Notes: generated by a model not told the origin, from the sequence alone. A stretch of DNA of 64,000 bases from Arthrobacter sp. B2a2-09 (GCF_027587375.1 NZ_JAMXIC010000001.1:186001-250000), one strand, 5' to 3'. Positions 16,796-24,789 are shown, numbered from the stretch's first letter. Translations and numbers: made by a program.

Positions 16796-17674
16796 TCAGC
16801 CTTCCTGTGCACCTGCGGCGCGCGCACACGCACGCCGCAGGACCCTGCGGGTGAGTTCGTCGGCCAGATGCCGTTTGTAGTCGACCGGTCCACGCTGGTC
16901 GTCGACCGGGTGGCAGGCGGCGGCTGCGATGCGGGCGGCCTCGACGAACAGGTCTTCATGGGGCTGCTGTCCGCGGAGCACGGCTTCGGCCTCGGGGACA
17001 GTGCCGTCCAGCCCAACGGCTGTCAGCCCGATTGCGGCCTCTTCCACGGTGCCGTCTTCGGAGAGCCCGACGGCGGCGCCGGCGGCGACGATTGCCCAGT
17101 CACCCACCCGACGTTCCACCTTTTCATAGGCGCTGCCCGAGCGCGGGCGGATCGTGAAGCGGATTTCGTACAACAGTTCGTTTTGGGCCACCGCGGTTTC
17201 GTAAGGGCCGCGGTGGAAGTCCGACATGGCGACGATCCGTTCGCCGTCGGGCCCGCGGATTACGGCCTGGGCGCGCAGGACATCGCAGACAGTAGATAGG
17301 TCTTCGGCCGGATCCGCTTGGCAGAGCGAGCCGCCGATCGTGCCACGGTTGCGGACCACAGGGTCCGCGATCACCTGCTCGGCGTCGCGAATTATCGGAA
17401 AGAGCCCGGCGACGTCGGTGGACTCGAGGAGCGCTGTGTGGCGGGTCAAGGCGCCCACGCGCAACTGGTCACCTTCCCGGCGGATGAATTCCAGTTCCGC
17501 CAGGTCGTTGATGTCGATCAGCCACTCCGGCCGCGCCAGGCGCAGCTTCATCATCGGCAGCAAGCTGTGTCCGCCTGCGATGATGCGGGACTCGGGACCG
17601 TGGCGTTCGAGGAGTGCCAGCGCGTTAGCCACATCGCTCGCGCGCTCATAATCAAATGGAGCCGGAATCTGCAC
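16796..17674 (-). CDS. coxM: Aerobic CO dehydrogenase medium (FAD) subunit
   Basis: A 292-residue FAD-binding subunit. The two flavin pyrophosphate motifs are IIAGGHSLLPMMKLRLARP (about 31-49) and RNRGTIGGSLCQADPAED (about 108-125); a C-terminal CO_deh_flav_C region follows. It is the first gene of the operon M-S-L, the standard form I order. AAGGGGTGG precedes ATG 17674. Electrons leave the enzyme here, to quinone or cytochrome. Confidence 0.94.
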   Translation of the reverse strand: MQIPAPFDYERASDVANALALLERHGPESRIIAGGHSLLPMMKLRLARPEWLIDINDLAELEFIRREGDQLRVGALTRHTALLESTDVAGLFPIIRDAEQVIADPVVRNRGTIGGSLCQADPAEDLSTVCDVLRAQAVIRGPDGERIVAMSDFHRGPYETAVAQNELLYEIRFTIRPRSGSAYEKVERRVGDWAIVAAGAAVGLSEDGTVEEAAIGLTAVGLDGTVPEAEAVLRGQQPHEDLFVEAARIAAAACHPVDDQRGPVDYKRHLADELTRRVLRRACARAAGAQEG

Positions 17675-17760
17675 TATCCACCCCTTAGGGCCAGACGTCC
17701 GCAGGTCGCAGGACGCGGATTAAGATCAGTCTCGTCCGCGGCATTGTGGGTGTCAACATG
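17675..17760 (-). promoter_or_regulatory. Upstream region of the cox operon
   Basis: On the minus strand a perfect TTGACA (plus 17751-17756) lies 77 bp before the coxM start, but no convincing -10 follows at 16-18 bp. This is the only long leader before the cox genes, so the main promoter should be here. No regulator gene adjoins it. Confidence 0.3.
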
Positions 17761-17814
17761 GTCAAGGGGGCAAGATCATGGCCACTTTGAATTGCAAAAG
17801 AATTTCCCAAGCAG

Positions 17815-17844
17815 TGTCCTTTTCGCGACGTCTCGACCGTCGTC
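17815..17844 (+). promoter_or_regulatory. Candidate ECF-type promoter of the DGPF/sigma operon
   Basis: TGTCCT (17815-17820) and CGTC (17838-17841) are 17 bp apart, in the style of ECF sigma promoters. They lie upstream of the first DGPF gene, a position consistent with autoregulation by the ECF42-like factor. This is weak evidence from one site. Confidence 0.3.
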
Positions 17845-17877
17845 ATGGTGTATCAACCGATAGGAAAAGGAGTCATC

Positions 17878-18213
17878 GTGGAGTACATGCTTTTCATTTG
17901 CAGCGATCCTGCAGCGCCGGAATATGTGGCCGCCGAGGACAATATCGTGGAATGGGTGGCCGAGATGGAAGCCCGGGGCGTGAGCCGCCACGGTGACCGG
18001 CTGCGTCCCGTCGAGGACGCGACCACTGTCACGGTGCGGGCGGGCGAGGTAGTTGTCTCGGATGGGCCGTTTGCGGAGACGAAAGAATGGATCGCGGGCT
18101 ATGACATCATCGCGTGTGCCGATCTCGACGAGGCTATCGAGGTGGCGTCCAAGCATCCCATGGCAAGATTCGGCAAGATCGAGATCAGGCCAGTGTGGCC
18201 GCTAGGGGTGTAG
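17878..18213 (+). CDS. DGPF (YCII-related) protein paired with ECF42 sigma factor
   Basis: A 111-residue protein of the YCII-related fold, with the hallmark VSDGPFAETKEWIAGYDIIAC and a C-terminal GKIEIRPVWPLG strand. The start is GTG 17878 (MEYMLFICSDP), with AAGGAG five bases upstream. DGPF proteins are known from comparative work to be genomic partners and targets of ECF42-type sigma factors; their biochemical role is not settled. The sigma gene begins 43 bp downstream on the same strand. Confidence 0.88.
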   Translation: MEYMLFICSDPAAPEYVAAEDNIVEWVAEMEARGVSRHGDRLRPVEDATTVTVRAGEVVVSDGPFAETKEWIAGYDIIACADLDEAIEVASKHPMARFGKIEIRPVWPLGV

Positions 18214-18256
18214 CCGTCCGCCCGGCGGCTGGAATTGATGATCATTGGGGGATGAA

Positions 18257-19558
18257 GTGACACCAGGACTGACGGACGCACGGACCGCCGTCGAGGCCGC
18301 CTCCGCCGAGGAGACCGCACGAATCACGGCAACCCTCATCCGCGTGACCGGCGACTGGAGCCTGGCAGAGGATTGTGTCCAGGATGCGTTCGCGCGGGCC
18401 CTGGTCGACTGGCCGGAGCACGGCATTCCAAGGAACCCCGGGGCGTGGCTGACCACCGTGGCCAGGAACAGGGCTATCGATCGCATGCGGAGTGCGGCGA
18501 GTGAAAAAAGGGCGGTCCGTGAGCTCGCGATCATCGCGCAACTCGAAGGCATGGAAGAAGGGGGCAGCAGTGATCCGGCAGCGGAAGACGACAGGTTGCG
18601 GCTGATCTACACCTGTTGCCACCCTGCCCTCCCGCTCGACGCAAGGGTGGCATTGACCTTGCGCACCGTCGCGGGGCTGACGACGGGTGAGATTGCGCGT
18701 GCGTTCCTTGTCTCGGAAGCAACCATGTCAAAAAGGCTCGTCCGCGCGCGGGCCAAGATACGGGACGCAGGCATCCCGTATCGGGTTCCGCCGCCGGAGC
18801 TGAGAGCTGAACGCACGTCCGGGGTCCTGGCCGTGCTCTATCTCATGTTCAACGAAGGCTATTCGGCCACCGGTGGCGAATCATTGATCCGCGAGCCCCT
18901 CGCCCGGGAAGCGATACGCCTCAACCGCTTGCTCGTTTCGCTGCTCGCCGGTTCTCCGCACGAACCGGAGGCTGTGGGTCTCCTGGCGCTCATGCTGTTC
19001 CACCACGCCAGGCGAAGCTCGCGAACGGACTCCGCAGGGGACTTGGTGACGTTGGAGGAGCAGGACCGGGACTTGTGGGATCAGGCCGAGATTGCGGAGG
19101 CCGCCGCGCTGCTTGCGGCTGCCGAACAGGTCGGCATTTCACGCCGTTCCCGGCCGGGGAGCTACCGTGTCCAGGCCGCGATTGCGGCGTGCCATATGAC
19201 CGCCCGCACCCCCGGCAGTACGGACTTCGCCCGGGTGGCCTGGCTGTATGACTCCCTTGCGCAAATTGCTCCGTCGCCCGTCGTCGAGCTCAACCGCGCC
19301 GTCGCCGTCGCAATGTCCCAAGGGCCGGAGGCCGGGCTTGCACTCATCGACCGGCTGGACCGATCCCGGTCGCTCGAGGGGTACTACCTTCTGCCTGCCG
19401 CGAAAGCGGACCTCCTGCGCCGCTTGGGCAGAAAGTTAGAGGCCCGCGACGAATACCAGCGGGCCCGGGAACTCGCACCATCCGAGGCCGAGCGCCGCTA
19501 TCTTGGCAAACGCCTGGCGGAGACCGCGCCCGCCATTACCTACGAAGGAGAAGAATAA
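18257..19558 (+). CDS. ECF42-like RNA polymerase sigma factor with C-terminal extension
   Basis: A 433-residue sigma factor. The sigma-2 region includes ATLIRVTGDWSLAEDCVQDAFARAL and PGAWLTTVARNRAIDRMR; sigma-4 includes LTTGEIARAFLVSEATMSKRLVRARAKI. A C-terminal domain of about 230 residues follows, with TPR-like helices (DUF6596-type), containing FNEGYSATGG and SYRVQAAIAACH. That long extension and the DGPF neighbours define the ECF42 group, which has no classical anti-sigma factor; the extension is thought to control activity. GTG 18257 is preferred because GGGGGA precedes it; TTG 18245 is the alternative. The stop TAA overlaps the former start of a second DGPF gene. Confidence 0.9.
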   Translation: MTPGLTDARTAVEAASAEETARITATLIRVTGDWSLAEDCVQDAFARALVDWPEHGIPRNPGAWLTTVARNRAIDRMRSAASEKRAVRELAIIAQLEGMEEGGSSDPAAEDDRLRLIYTCCHPALPLDARVALTLRTVAGLTTGEIARAFLVSEATMSKRLVRARAKIRDAGIPYRVPPPELRAERTSGVLAVLYLMFNEGYSATGGESLIREPLAREAIRLNRLLVSLLAGSPHEPEAVGLLALMLFHHARRSSRTDSAGDLVTLEEQDRDLWDQAEIAEAAALLAAAEQVGISRRSRPGSYRVQAAIAACHMTARTPGSTDFARVAWLYDSLAQIAPSPVVELNRAVAVAMSQGPEAGLALIDRLDRSRSLEGYYLLPAAKADLLRRLGRKLEARDEYQRARELAPSEAERRYLGKRLAETAPAITYEGEE

Positions 19559-19565
19559 AACACCT
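19558..19565. repeat. AAACACCT target duplication, left copy
   Basis: The 8-bp sequence is repeated exactly at 20570-20577 on the far side of the IS. Eight-base duplications fit the IS1595 family. Confidence 0.85.
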
Positions 19566-19589
19566 AGTGGGTATCCGGTTAGCTCAGGT
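19566..19589. repeat. Left terminal inverted repeat of IS1595-type element
   Basis: 24 bp, exact complement of 20546-20569. Confidence 0.9.
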
Positions 19590-20534
19590 GGCGGGGTCCG
19601 GCCCCGAATCGTGGGCAGTGATTTGGCGGTAGGTGGTCGGTGCTTGGGTAGTTCCGAGGCCGAGCAGGGACTGGAAGGCCGCCATGGGCGTGCCGCGCCT
19701 GTTGTAGCGGAACGTGAATTCATCGAGGTACACCTGTAGGTGTTCATCGCCTACGGATCGGTGGGTTCCGCGCAGCCAGGTCTTGAGGTTGCTGATGGCG
19801 CGGTGCACGCGGGGAAGGACCGGATCGGTGTCGCCGGCCTTCTTGGCAGCCCGCTGGGAGCGAGGGCGGTGGGTGTAGCCCTTTTTGGCCAACGGCGCGT
19901 ACCCCATCCAGCCGTCAGTATGCACAATGGCCCCACGAGCCACGGTGTCCATCACGAAACCGGTCAGAGTGTCACCGGAGGCATCCTGGATCACTTTCAT
20001 CCGCACCCGTCCCGAGCCCTGGCCGCGCACCTCCACGGCAACGACGACGTGCGCGGCCCGGGCTGTGAGGCTCCTGCCGCCGCGCCGGCCGATCTCAGGA
20101 CCGCCGACCTCGCACTCGTCCACCTCGACCTCACCGGTCAGCAAGGTGCGTTCCGGGTTGACCATAGCCCGGCGCAGCTTGTGCAGCATGGTCCACGCCG
20201 TCTCGTACCGGGACAATCCGAGCTGTCGCTGCAGTTGCCGGGCGGAGATCCCCGGGGTGCCCGTCGTCATCAGGTAGGCCGCCCAGAACCATAAATGCAG
20301 CGCTGTGTGGGTCTTGTGGAGCACCGTACCGGCCGTCAGCGAGACTTGGTAACCGCAGGCGGCGCATTCCCAAAGTCCCCGCGCCGCCAGGGGCCAGGCA
20401 GACCGGCCTTGACACCGCGGACACACGTAGCCCTCCGGCCAGCGGCACTCAAGCAGATAGTCCAGACACGCCTTCTCGTCGCCAAACCGCGCCTGAAACT
20501 CCAGAATCGTCCGCGGAAAATCCGGTCTCGACAT
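19584..20534 (-). CDS. IS1595-family transposase
   Basis: A 316-residue transposase. An N-terminal zinc ribbon has CPRC and CAAC (YVCPRCQG, WECAACGYQVSLTAGTVLH), and a helical segment is followed by the ISXO2-like DDE domain. Candidate catalytic residues are Asp in EVEVDECEVGG, Asp in VHTDGWMGY and the acidic pair in YLDEFTFRYNRRG. The TGTVLHKTHTALHLWFWA stretch is highly characteristic of the family. The gene fills the element and looks functional. Confidence 0.93.
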   Translation of the reverse strand: MSRPDFPRTILEFQARFGDEKACLDYLLECRWPEGYVCPRCQGRSAWPLAARGLWECAACGYQVSLTAGTVLHKTHTALHLWFWAAYLMTTGTPGISARQLQRQLGLSRYETAWTMLHKLRRAMVNPERTLLTGEVEVDECEVGGPEIGRRGGRSLTARAAHVVVAVEVRGQGSGRVRMKVIQDASGDTLTGFVMDTVARGAIVHTDGWMGYAPLAKKGYTHRPRSQRAAKKAGDTDPVLPRVHRAISNLKTWLRGTHRSVGDEHLQVYLDEFTFRYNRRGTPMAAFQSLLGLGTTQAPTTYRQITAHDSGPDPAT

Positions 20535-20545
20535 TTACCCAGACT

Positions 20546-20569
20546 ACCTGAGCTAACCGGATACCCACT
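20546..20569. repeat. Right terminal inverted repeat of IS1595-type element
   Basis: 24 bp ending AACCGGATACCCACT, followed by AAACACCT at 20570-20577. Confidence 0.9.
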
Positions 20570-20578
20570 AAACACCTA

Positions 20579-20905
20579 TTGCTGATTCAAAACAACTTCG
20601 ACACCTGGAACGCCCTTCCCGCGTCCGAGATCGAGGCGATCATGCAGGCGCATGCCTCGTTGCAGCTGGAACTCAGGGCCTCCGGAGAGTTTGTGGAGGC
20701 CCACGAACTGGGTGAGGAAGCGAAGTTCGTGAGGAACAACGGCGGCGGGTCTACGGTGACCGACGGTCCGTTCATCGAGACGAAGGAAATCGTGGCCGGC
20801 TACTACGTGGTCGACTGTGTGGACATGGCCCGGGCCGTGGAAATTGCCGGCAAGTTCGGGGAGGCCAGGCTGTGGCCGATCGAGGTTCGCCCCATGGACC
20901 CGTGA
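20579..20905 (+). CDS. Second DGPF (YCII-related) protein, 5' end cut off by the IS
   Basis: The remaining frame encodes LLLIQNNFDTW… through TVTDGPFIETKEIVAGYYVVDC and ARLWPIEVRPMDP, a near-complete DGPF protein. The IS separated its first codons. If the element and one duplication are removed, the sequence reads ATA AAA CAC CTA TTG CTG, where ATA overlaps the sigma stop TAA exactly where an ATGA overlap is expected. So the original start may have been ATG, since lost, or ATA. After insertion only TTG 20579 is available, with no ribosome binding site. Expression is doubtful unless the element supplies a promoter. Confidence 0.75.
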   Translation: MLIQNNFDTWNALPASEIEAIMQAHASLQLELRASGEFVEAHELGEEAKFVRNNGGGSTVTDGPFIETKEIVAGYYVVDCVDMARAVEIAGKFGEARLWPIEVRPMDP

Positions 20906-20984
20906 CGGATGCCGGGAGCGTTGACACTGTTAAGGGCCGCGAGGAGACTTTCTTGTGGGGATGCCTCGTCGAAAGGAGCCCCAG

Positions 20985-21590
20985 ATGTCGTGGCACGTCG
21001 AGGGTACGTATTTTGAGAATTGCAACTGCGACATGGTCTGCCCGTGTTCCACTTCCGGGTTGACCGCACCGGCGGATAACGATCGCTGCAACGTGGCCCT
21101 GGCCTTCCATGTGGACTCCGGTGACATAAACGGCGTCGACGTCGGAGGCCTGACAGTCTGCATCGTCGCCGATACTCCCGCCCTCATGAGTGACGGGGGT
21201 TGGAAGATCGGTGTCCTGATGGATGCTGCTGCCTCGCCCGAGCAGGCCGAAGCGCTCGGTGGCGTCTTCGGTGGCCAGCTCGGCGGACCGATGGAGGGCC
21301 TGACACCGTTGATCGGTGAAATGGCCGGGATGGAATCCCTGGAAATGGCCTACGCCGATGACGGCCGCATGCACCAGGTCCGAATTGGCAGCGCCGTCGA
21401 CATGGCGGTTGAGGACTTCGTGTCTCCGCTGGACGCCACAGGACTCGGAGTGAAAATCAGCGGGATCGGATTCCCGGCCGACACCCTGGCCGCCGGCACA
21501 GCCAGCACGGCCCGCGTGGACGCGTTCGGGATGACCTGGGATAACGCCGGAAAGAACTCCTTCTCGGCTCCCTTTGCCTGGTCGGCCTAG
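20985..21590 (+). CDS. DUF1326 domain protein
   Basis: A 201-residue protein starting MSWHVEGTYFENCNCDMVCPC, the conserved opening of DUF1326, whose CNC and CPC cysteines suggest metal binding. The remainder is Gly- and Met-rich (GGQLGGPMEGLTPLIGEMAGME). AAAGGAG precedes ATG 20985. No function is known for the family. It follows the second DGPF gene on the same strand by about 80 bp and may be part of the ECF42-controlled set. Confidence 0.85.
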   Translation: MSWHVEGTYFENCNCDMVCPCSTSGLTAPADNDRCNVALAFHVDSGDINGVDVGGLTVCIVADTPALMSDGGWKIGVLMDAAASPEQAEALGGVFGGQLGGPMEGLTPLIGEMAGMESLEMAYADDGRMHQVRIGSAVDMAVEDFVSPLDATGLGVKISGIGFPADTLAAGTASTARVDAFGMTWDNAGKNSFSAPFAWSA

Positions 21591-21599
21591 GTACCGCTT

Positions 21600-21637
21600 C
21601 CTGGCTTTCACCTGACCGCGGTCATGTGAAGGCCAGG
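21600..21637. terminator. Probable bidirectional stem-loop
   Basis: CCTGGCTTTCAC and GTGAAGGCCAGG can pair (one mismatch) around a 14-base loop, between the DUF1326 gene and the convergent hydrolase remnant. There is no clear U-tract. Confidence 0.55.
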
Positions 21638-21654
21638 AAAGAAGCCCTGGTTTC

Positions 21655-21885
21655 TCAGGCATTAACCATCGTGAACGGCAGGACGAGCCGCGACTGGTGA
21701 GTGGCGTCGCGGTAGATCTTGTGAGTGACGGGGCGGCCCACCGGCAGGTGGAAGGCGTCCGGCGGGAGCAGCGCATTGTGCTCGTCGGCCAGCGGTTCGC
21801 CGTTGGATAGTTCTGCCACGAGGCGGTGACCGGGTTTGAAGGTGTTGGCGAACGGGTAAAGGCGCAGCACATACCGGATCCCGAT
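21655..21885 (-). pseudogene. C-terminal remnant of a CocE/NonD-type hydrolase
   Basis: About 75 codons on the minus strand read …VLRLYPFANTFKPGHRLVAELS…, …ADEHNALLPPDAFHLPVGR… and end in SRLVLPFTMVNA, then a stop. This matches the beta-sandwich C-terminus of X-Pro dipeptidyl-peptidase/CocE-like hydrolases. Upstream the frame meets stop codons within 50 bp, and the sequence passes into tandem repeats; the alpha/beta-hydrolase domain is absent. It is a decayed fragment, apparently truncated by the repeat array or an associated deletion. Confidence 0.65.
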
Positions 21886-21983
21886 CCCAAGACTGCGCCG
21901 CCTGGCCGACTTTGGTCCCGGAGCGCTCAGTCACGAGGCGCCCCTGAAGCTCTGAAGCCCTGGCGCCCTGAAGCCCTGGCGCC

Positions 21984-22427
21984 AGCACATCAACAGGGAC
22001 GCTCGCTCACACATACGGCCAAATTCCAGGACGCTCGCTCACATCATGTGAGCGAGCGTCGGCAGAAAACACCCCAAAGGTGAGCGAGCGTCTGGAGGGC
22101 ACCGGCGCAACGGCGAGAAGACAGTGCGACCGGACTGCCGCCGTCGAGCGCTAGCGGAGCGACGCCGGCATATCAACAGCGACGCTCGCTCACATATACG
22201 GCCAATTTCCGGGACGCTCGCTCACATCATGTGAGCGAGCGTCGGCAGAAAACACCCCAAAGGTGAGCGAGCGTCTGGAGGGGACCGGCGCAACGGCGAG
22301 AAGACACTGCGACCGGACTGCCGCCGTCGAGCGCTAGCGGAGCGACGCCAGCACATCAACAGGGACGCTCGCTCACATATACGGCCAAATTCCAGGACGC
22401 TCGCTCACATATACGGCTAAACCACCA
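21984..22427. repeat. 183-bp tandem repeat array with palindromic GAGCGAGCGTC motifs
   Basis: Two full units and one partial unit repeat with an exact 183-bp period (ATCAACAG at 21989, 22172 and 22355). Each full unit has four copies of GACGCTCGCTCACA or its complement, two of which form a 15-bp-stem palindrome (GACGCTCGCTCACAT-C-complement). A GTCGAGCGCTAGCGGAGCGAC inverted motif marks the unit end. No protein is encoded. The whole 640-bp gap between the hydrolase remnant and the TetR gene is filled by this array plus about 100 bp of unique sequence. Confidence 0.9.
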
Positions 22428-22515
22428 GGACGCGTTCCGTCCTTTACGGCATGTCAGGGTGCTTGCCGTCGCGCATCTTTCGCGCTTTCTGCGGACGGTT
22501 GCCTCACACCACCGA

Positions 22516-22521
22516 TAGGAT
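22516..22521 (+). promoter_or_regulatory. Candidate -10 of a leaderless tetR-type transcript
   Basis: TAGGAT ends six bases before ATG 22528, placing the transcript start at or very near the start codon. There is no ribosome binding site and no clear -35. Confidence 0.4.
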
Positions 22522-22527
22522 TGCCTT

Positions 22528-23142
22528 ATGTCCTCACTGCGAGAAGCCCAGAAGCAGCTGACACGCGACACCATCGTAGAACGTGCGCTTGCGCTCTTCA
22601 CCGAGAAGGGCTACGCCGCGACCACCATCGATGAGATCGCCGCGGCGGCCGGCACCACCCGGGTCACCTTCTACGCTTACTACCCCTCGCGCAGCGATCT
22701 GATGAAGGACTTCATGGCGCGCGTCAATGCCGTCCTCGACCGGGCGGACGGCCCTGACAGCGCGTCGACCGCCGCCGATCTGGTCGACGTCGTCCGCGTC
22801 GGCGAGCTCGAGGGAATCCTTGCCTGGCTCGAGTCGCGCGCCGCGCTTTGGCCGGTCTTCCGTCCGTACCTTGACGTGCTCGACGAAGCTGCCGCGGTCG
22901 ATCGCGAGGTTCGGGACTTGGTGGACGGCTGGCATGAGGAGGTCATCTCCGACATCGTCCGCGGCCTCCAACTCGCCGGACGTTTCTCGGACGAGACGCA
23001 CCGCATCCGCGGAACACTCGCCTTCACGCAGCTCGACTTTGTGGCCACGCTTTGGACGCGCCGCAAGCTCGAGCCAAATCGCGACCATGCGCTTGAGGTG
23101 CTCGCTGACAGCTGGTACCACCTGCTCTGCGACGAAGGATAA
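22528..23142 (+). CDS. TetR/AcrR family transcriptional regulator
   Basis: A 204-residue protein. The N-terminal helix-turn-helix covers about residues 12-58: IVERALALFTEKGYAATTIDEIAAAAGTTRVTFYAYYPSRSDLMKDFM, split by the turn at AGTTR. The C-terminal ligand-binding domain is unspecific. The genes beside it are a small unknown protein and a carboxylate-amine ligase, so the target is not obvious; the repeat array lies directly upstream. Confidence 0.88.
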   Translation: MSSLREAQKQLTRDTIVERALALFTEKGYAATTIDEIAAAAGTTRVTFYAYYPSRSDLMKDFMARVNAVLDRADGPDSASTAADLVDVVRVGELEGILAWLESRAALWPVFRPYLDVLDEAAAVDREVRDLVDGWHEEVISDIVRGLQLAGRFSDETHRIRGTLAFTQLDFVATLWTRRKLEPNRDHALEVLADSWYHLLCDEG

Positions 23143-23214
23143 TCAAGTTCAACGCGCAGACCCCGTGGGATCATTCGAGTCCACGCGGGCTGCCTGGCTG
23201 ACGAAAGGGTCCAG

Positions 23215-23418
23215 ATGAGCTACAAATATCGAACCGTCCGGGTTCGCGGCACCGAGTTGGTTGGAACTATCGCGCGAAAACACGGCAGCGCGCCGGAGAT
23301 CTACGAAACCTCGAAGGACGCGAACACTTCGGTAGTTCCCGTGTTTTTCCAGGCAACAGGCGAGATCCGCTTCTTCGACAGGTCAATGCTGGAAGACGTC
23401 GTGACGCCGGCCAGCTAG
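23215..23418 (+). CDS. Small hypothetical protein
   Basis: A 67-residue soluble protein (MSYKYRTVRVRGTELVGTI…). AAAGGG lies seven bases before ATG 23215, and codon use is normal. The C-terminal half (VVPVFFQATGEIRFFDRSML) looks like a beta hairpin pair. No family is recognised. It lies 72 bp after the TetR gene on the same strand and may be cotranscribed. Confidence 0.5.
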   Translation: MSYKYRTVRVRGTELVGTIARKHGSAPEIYETSKDANTSVVPVFFQATGEIRFFDRSMLEDVVTPAS

Positions 23419-23519
23419 CGGCAGTGGCGCGTCCCCGGAACTGACCAGAAAACGTTTGATTTTGGGGGTCCTGCGACTTGTGGTCTTTGGTGGCAGCTTT
23501 TGTGGCCCACACTTGGCAG

Positions 23520-24689
23520 GTGCGTACTTTTGGTGTTGAAGAAGAATTTCTGGTCGTGGATCCTGACAACGGCAGCCCCGTACCTCTCGCTGGCGATGTG
23601 TTGCGCCTTCATAGCGCGGGTCCCCAGGGGATGGCTCCTCCTTTCCGCCCGACGTTGGCGATCGAGCTTCAGCAGGAACAACTTGAAGTCATCACCTCTC
23701 CGCACAGCAGCCTGAGTGCACTCGCCGCTGAAATACGTGCTGGACGCTCTTACGCCGATTCGCTTGCCCGGAAGGCGGGCGCGAGAATCGCCGCCCTCGC
23801 GACGTCGCCGCTGCCGGTCACTCCGCATGCAACAAAAACCGAGCGCTACGACGCACTCCTGGAAAAGTTCGCTCTGACGGCCAGAGAGCAGCTGACTTGC
23901 GGATATCACGTCCATGTTTCCGTTGATTCGGATGAGGAAGGCGTCGCAGTCTTGGACCGGATCAGATCCTGGCTTCCGGTCCTGACTGCACTGAGCTCGA
24001 ATTCCCCGTTTTGGAACGGGGTCGACAGCGGTTACGCCAGTTTCCGGACCCAAGCCTGGAACCGATGGTCCAGCTCCGGTCCCACGGATATCTTCGGATC
24101 TGCTCAGGCGTATCACTCGTTGGTGGCGGCCTTGTCGGGGACCGGAGTGGTCATGAGCCCGGACTTTGATGCTCGCCTGTCCGCCCGGCACCCTACCGTC
24201 GAGGTCCGTGTCTCGGATGTTTGCCTTGATGCCCGGGATACCGTGCTGATTGCGGCTTTGGTGCGTGCCTTGGTGGACACCGCTGCGAGGGAATGGGAGG
24301 CCGGTCAAAGGCCGGACATGGTTTCTGCCACTGTCTTGCGTCAGGCCGCCTGGCGAGCGAGCCGGTTCGGCCTGCACGGAGAGCTGCTCGACCCGAATAC
24401 CCATAAGCCCGACGCTGCAAGGCATGTCCTCGCCGCACTCCACTCCCACGTCCGCGATGCTCTCGAAGAGACCGGGGACGCGCACTACGCCAAGGAGGGA
24501 TTGCAAAGGATCCTCAGCCAAGGCACGGGAGCCGCCCGGCAACGGCAAGCCCACGAACGCACCGGCAGTCTCGCCGGAGTCGTCGCATATGCAACTGGCG
24601 TTACCCACCTAGAACCCGTTGATCACCGGGACCCCGGCGAACCATACATCAGGGCAGACGCAGGGACTGCCACCCTCGTTGCGAGTTAG
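23520..24689 (+). CDS. Carboxylate-amine ligase, YbdK type (GCS2 family)
   Basis: A protein of about 389 residues with the GCS2 N-terminal motif RTFGVEEEFLVVD, the ELQQEQLEVITSP segment and CGYHVHVSVDSDEEGV, plus PTVEVRVSDVCLDA and a late AWRASRFGLHGELLDP. These are the YbdK features; the family has weak glutamate-cysteine ligase activity in vitro and an uncertain true substrate. GTG 23520 (MRTFGVEEE) is chosen because the family starts there; the frame is open further up (ATG 23478), and no start has a good ribosome binding site. Confidence 0.85.
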   Translation: MRTFGVEEEFLVVDPDNGSPVPLAGDVLRLHSAGPQGMAPPFRPTLAIELQQEQLEVITSPHSSLSALAAEIRAGRSYADSLARKAGARIAALATSPLPVTPHATKTERYDALLEKFALTAREQLTCGYHVHVSVDSDEEGVAVLDRIRSWLPVLTALSSNSPFWNGVDSGYASFRTQAWNRWSSSGPTDIFGSAQAYHSLVAALSGTGVVMSPDFDARLSARHPTVEVRVSDVCLDARDTVLIAALVRALVDTAAREWEAGQRPDMVSATVLRQAAWRASRFGLHGELLDPNTHKPDAARHVLAALHSHVRDALEETGDAHYAKEGLQRILSQGTGAARQRQAHERTGSLAGVVAYATGVTHLEPVDHRDPGEPYIRADAGTATLVAS

Positions 24690-24789
24690 CCGCCGTCTTC
24701 TAATGTGAGCGAATCCCGACCAAGGTGGGGCATGCCGCTGCGGTCGGTCGAAATTGCGGCTCCATCGGAGTGCGCCGTTAGGGTGAGGC

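Larger units (their letters stand above)
19566..20569 (-). mobile_element. IS1595-family insertion sequence
   Basis: A 1004-bp element with perfect 24-bp terminal inverted repeats (19566-19589 beginning AGTGGGTATCCGG, and 20546-20569), flanked by the 8-bp duplication AAACACCT. It holds one intact minus-strand transposase whose stop codon lies inside the left repeat. Perfect repeats, a perfect duplication and an intact gene point to a recent insertion. It landed between the ECF42-like sigma gene and the coupled second DGPF gene. Confidence 0.93.

Noticed and set aside
13864..17016. A 1050-residue fused CoxL protein
   Set aside because: The extra N-terminal part lies antisense-like over coxS and coxM in another frame. 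The real start at 16257 overlaps the coxS stop and matches the family.
22116..22170. Possible site-specific recombination (att-like) site at the GTCGAGCGCTAGCGGAGCGAC motif
   Set aside because: The inverted motif recurs inside the tandem unit; no integrase gene or tRNA is nearby, so repeat structure explains it.
21984..22427. Possible CRISPR array
   Set aside because: The period is 183 bp with whole-unit identity, multiple palindromes per unit and no variable spacers; no cas genes are near.
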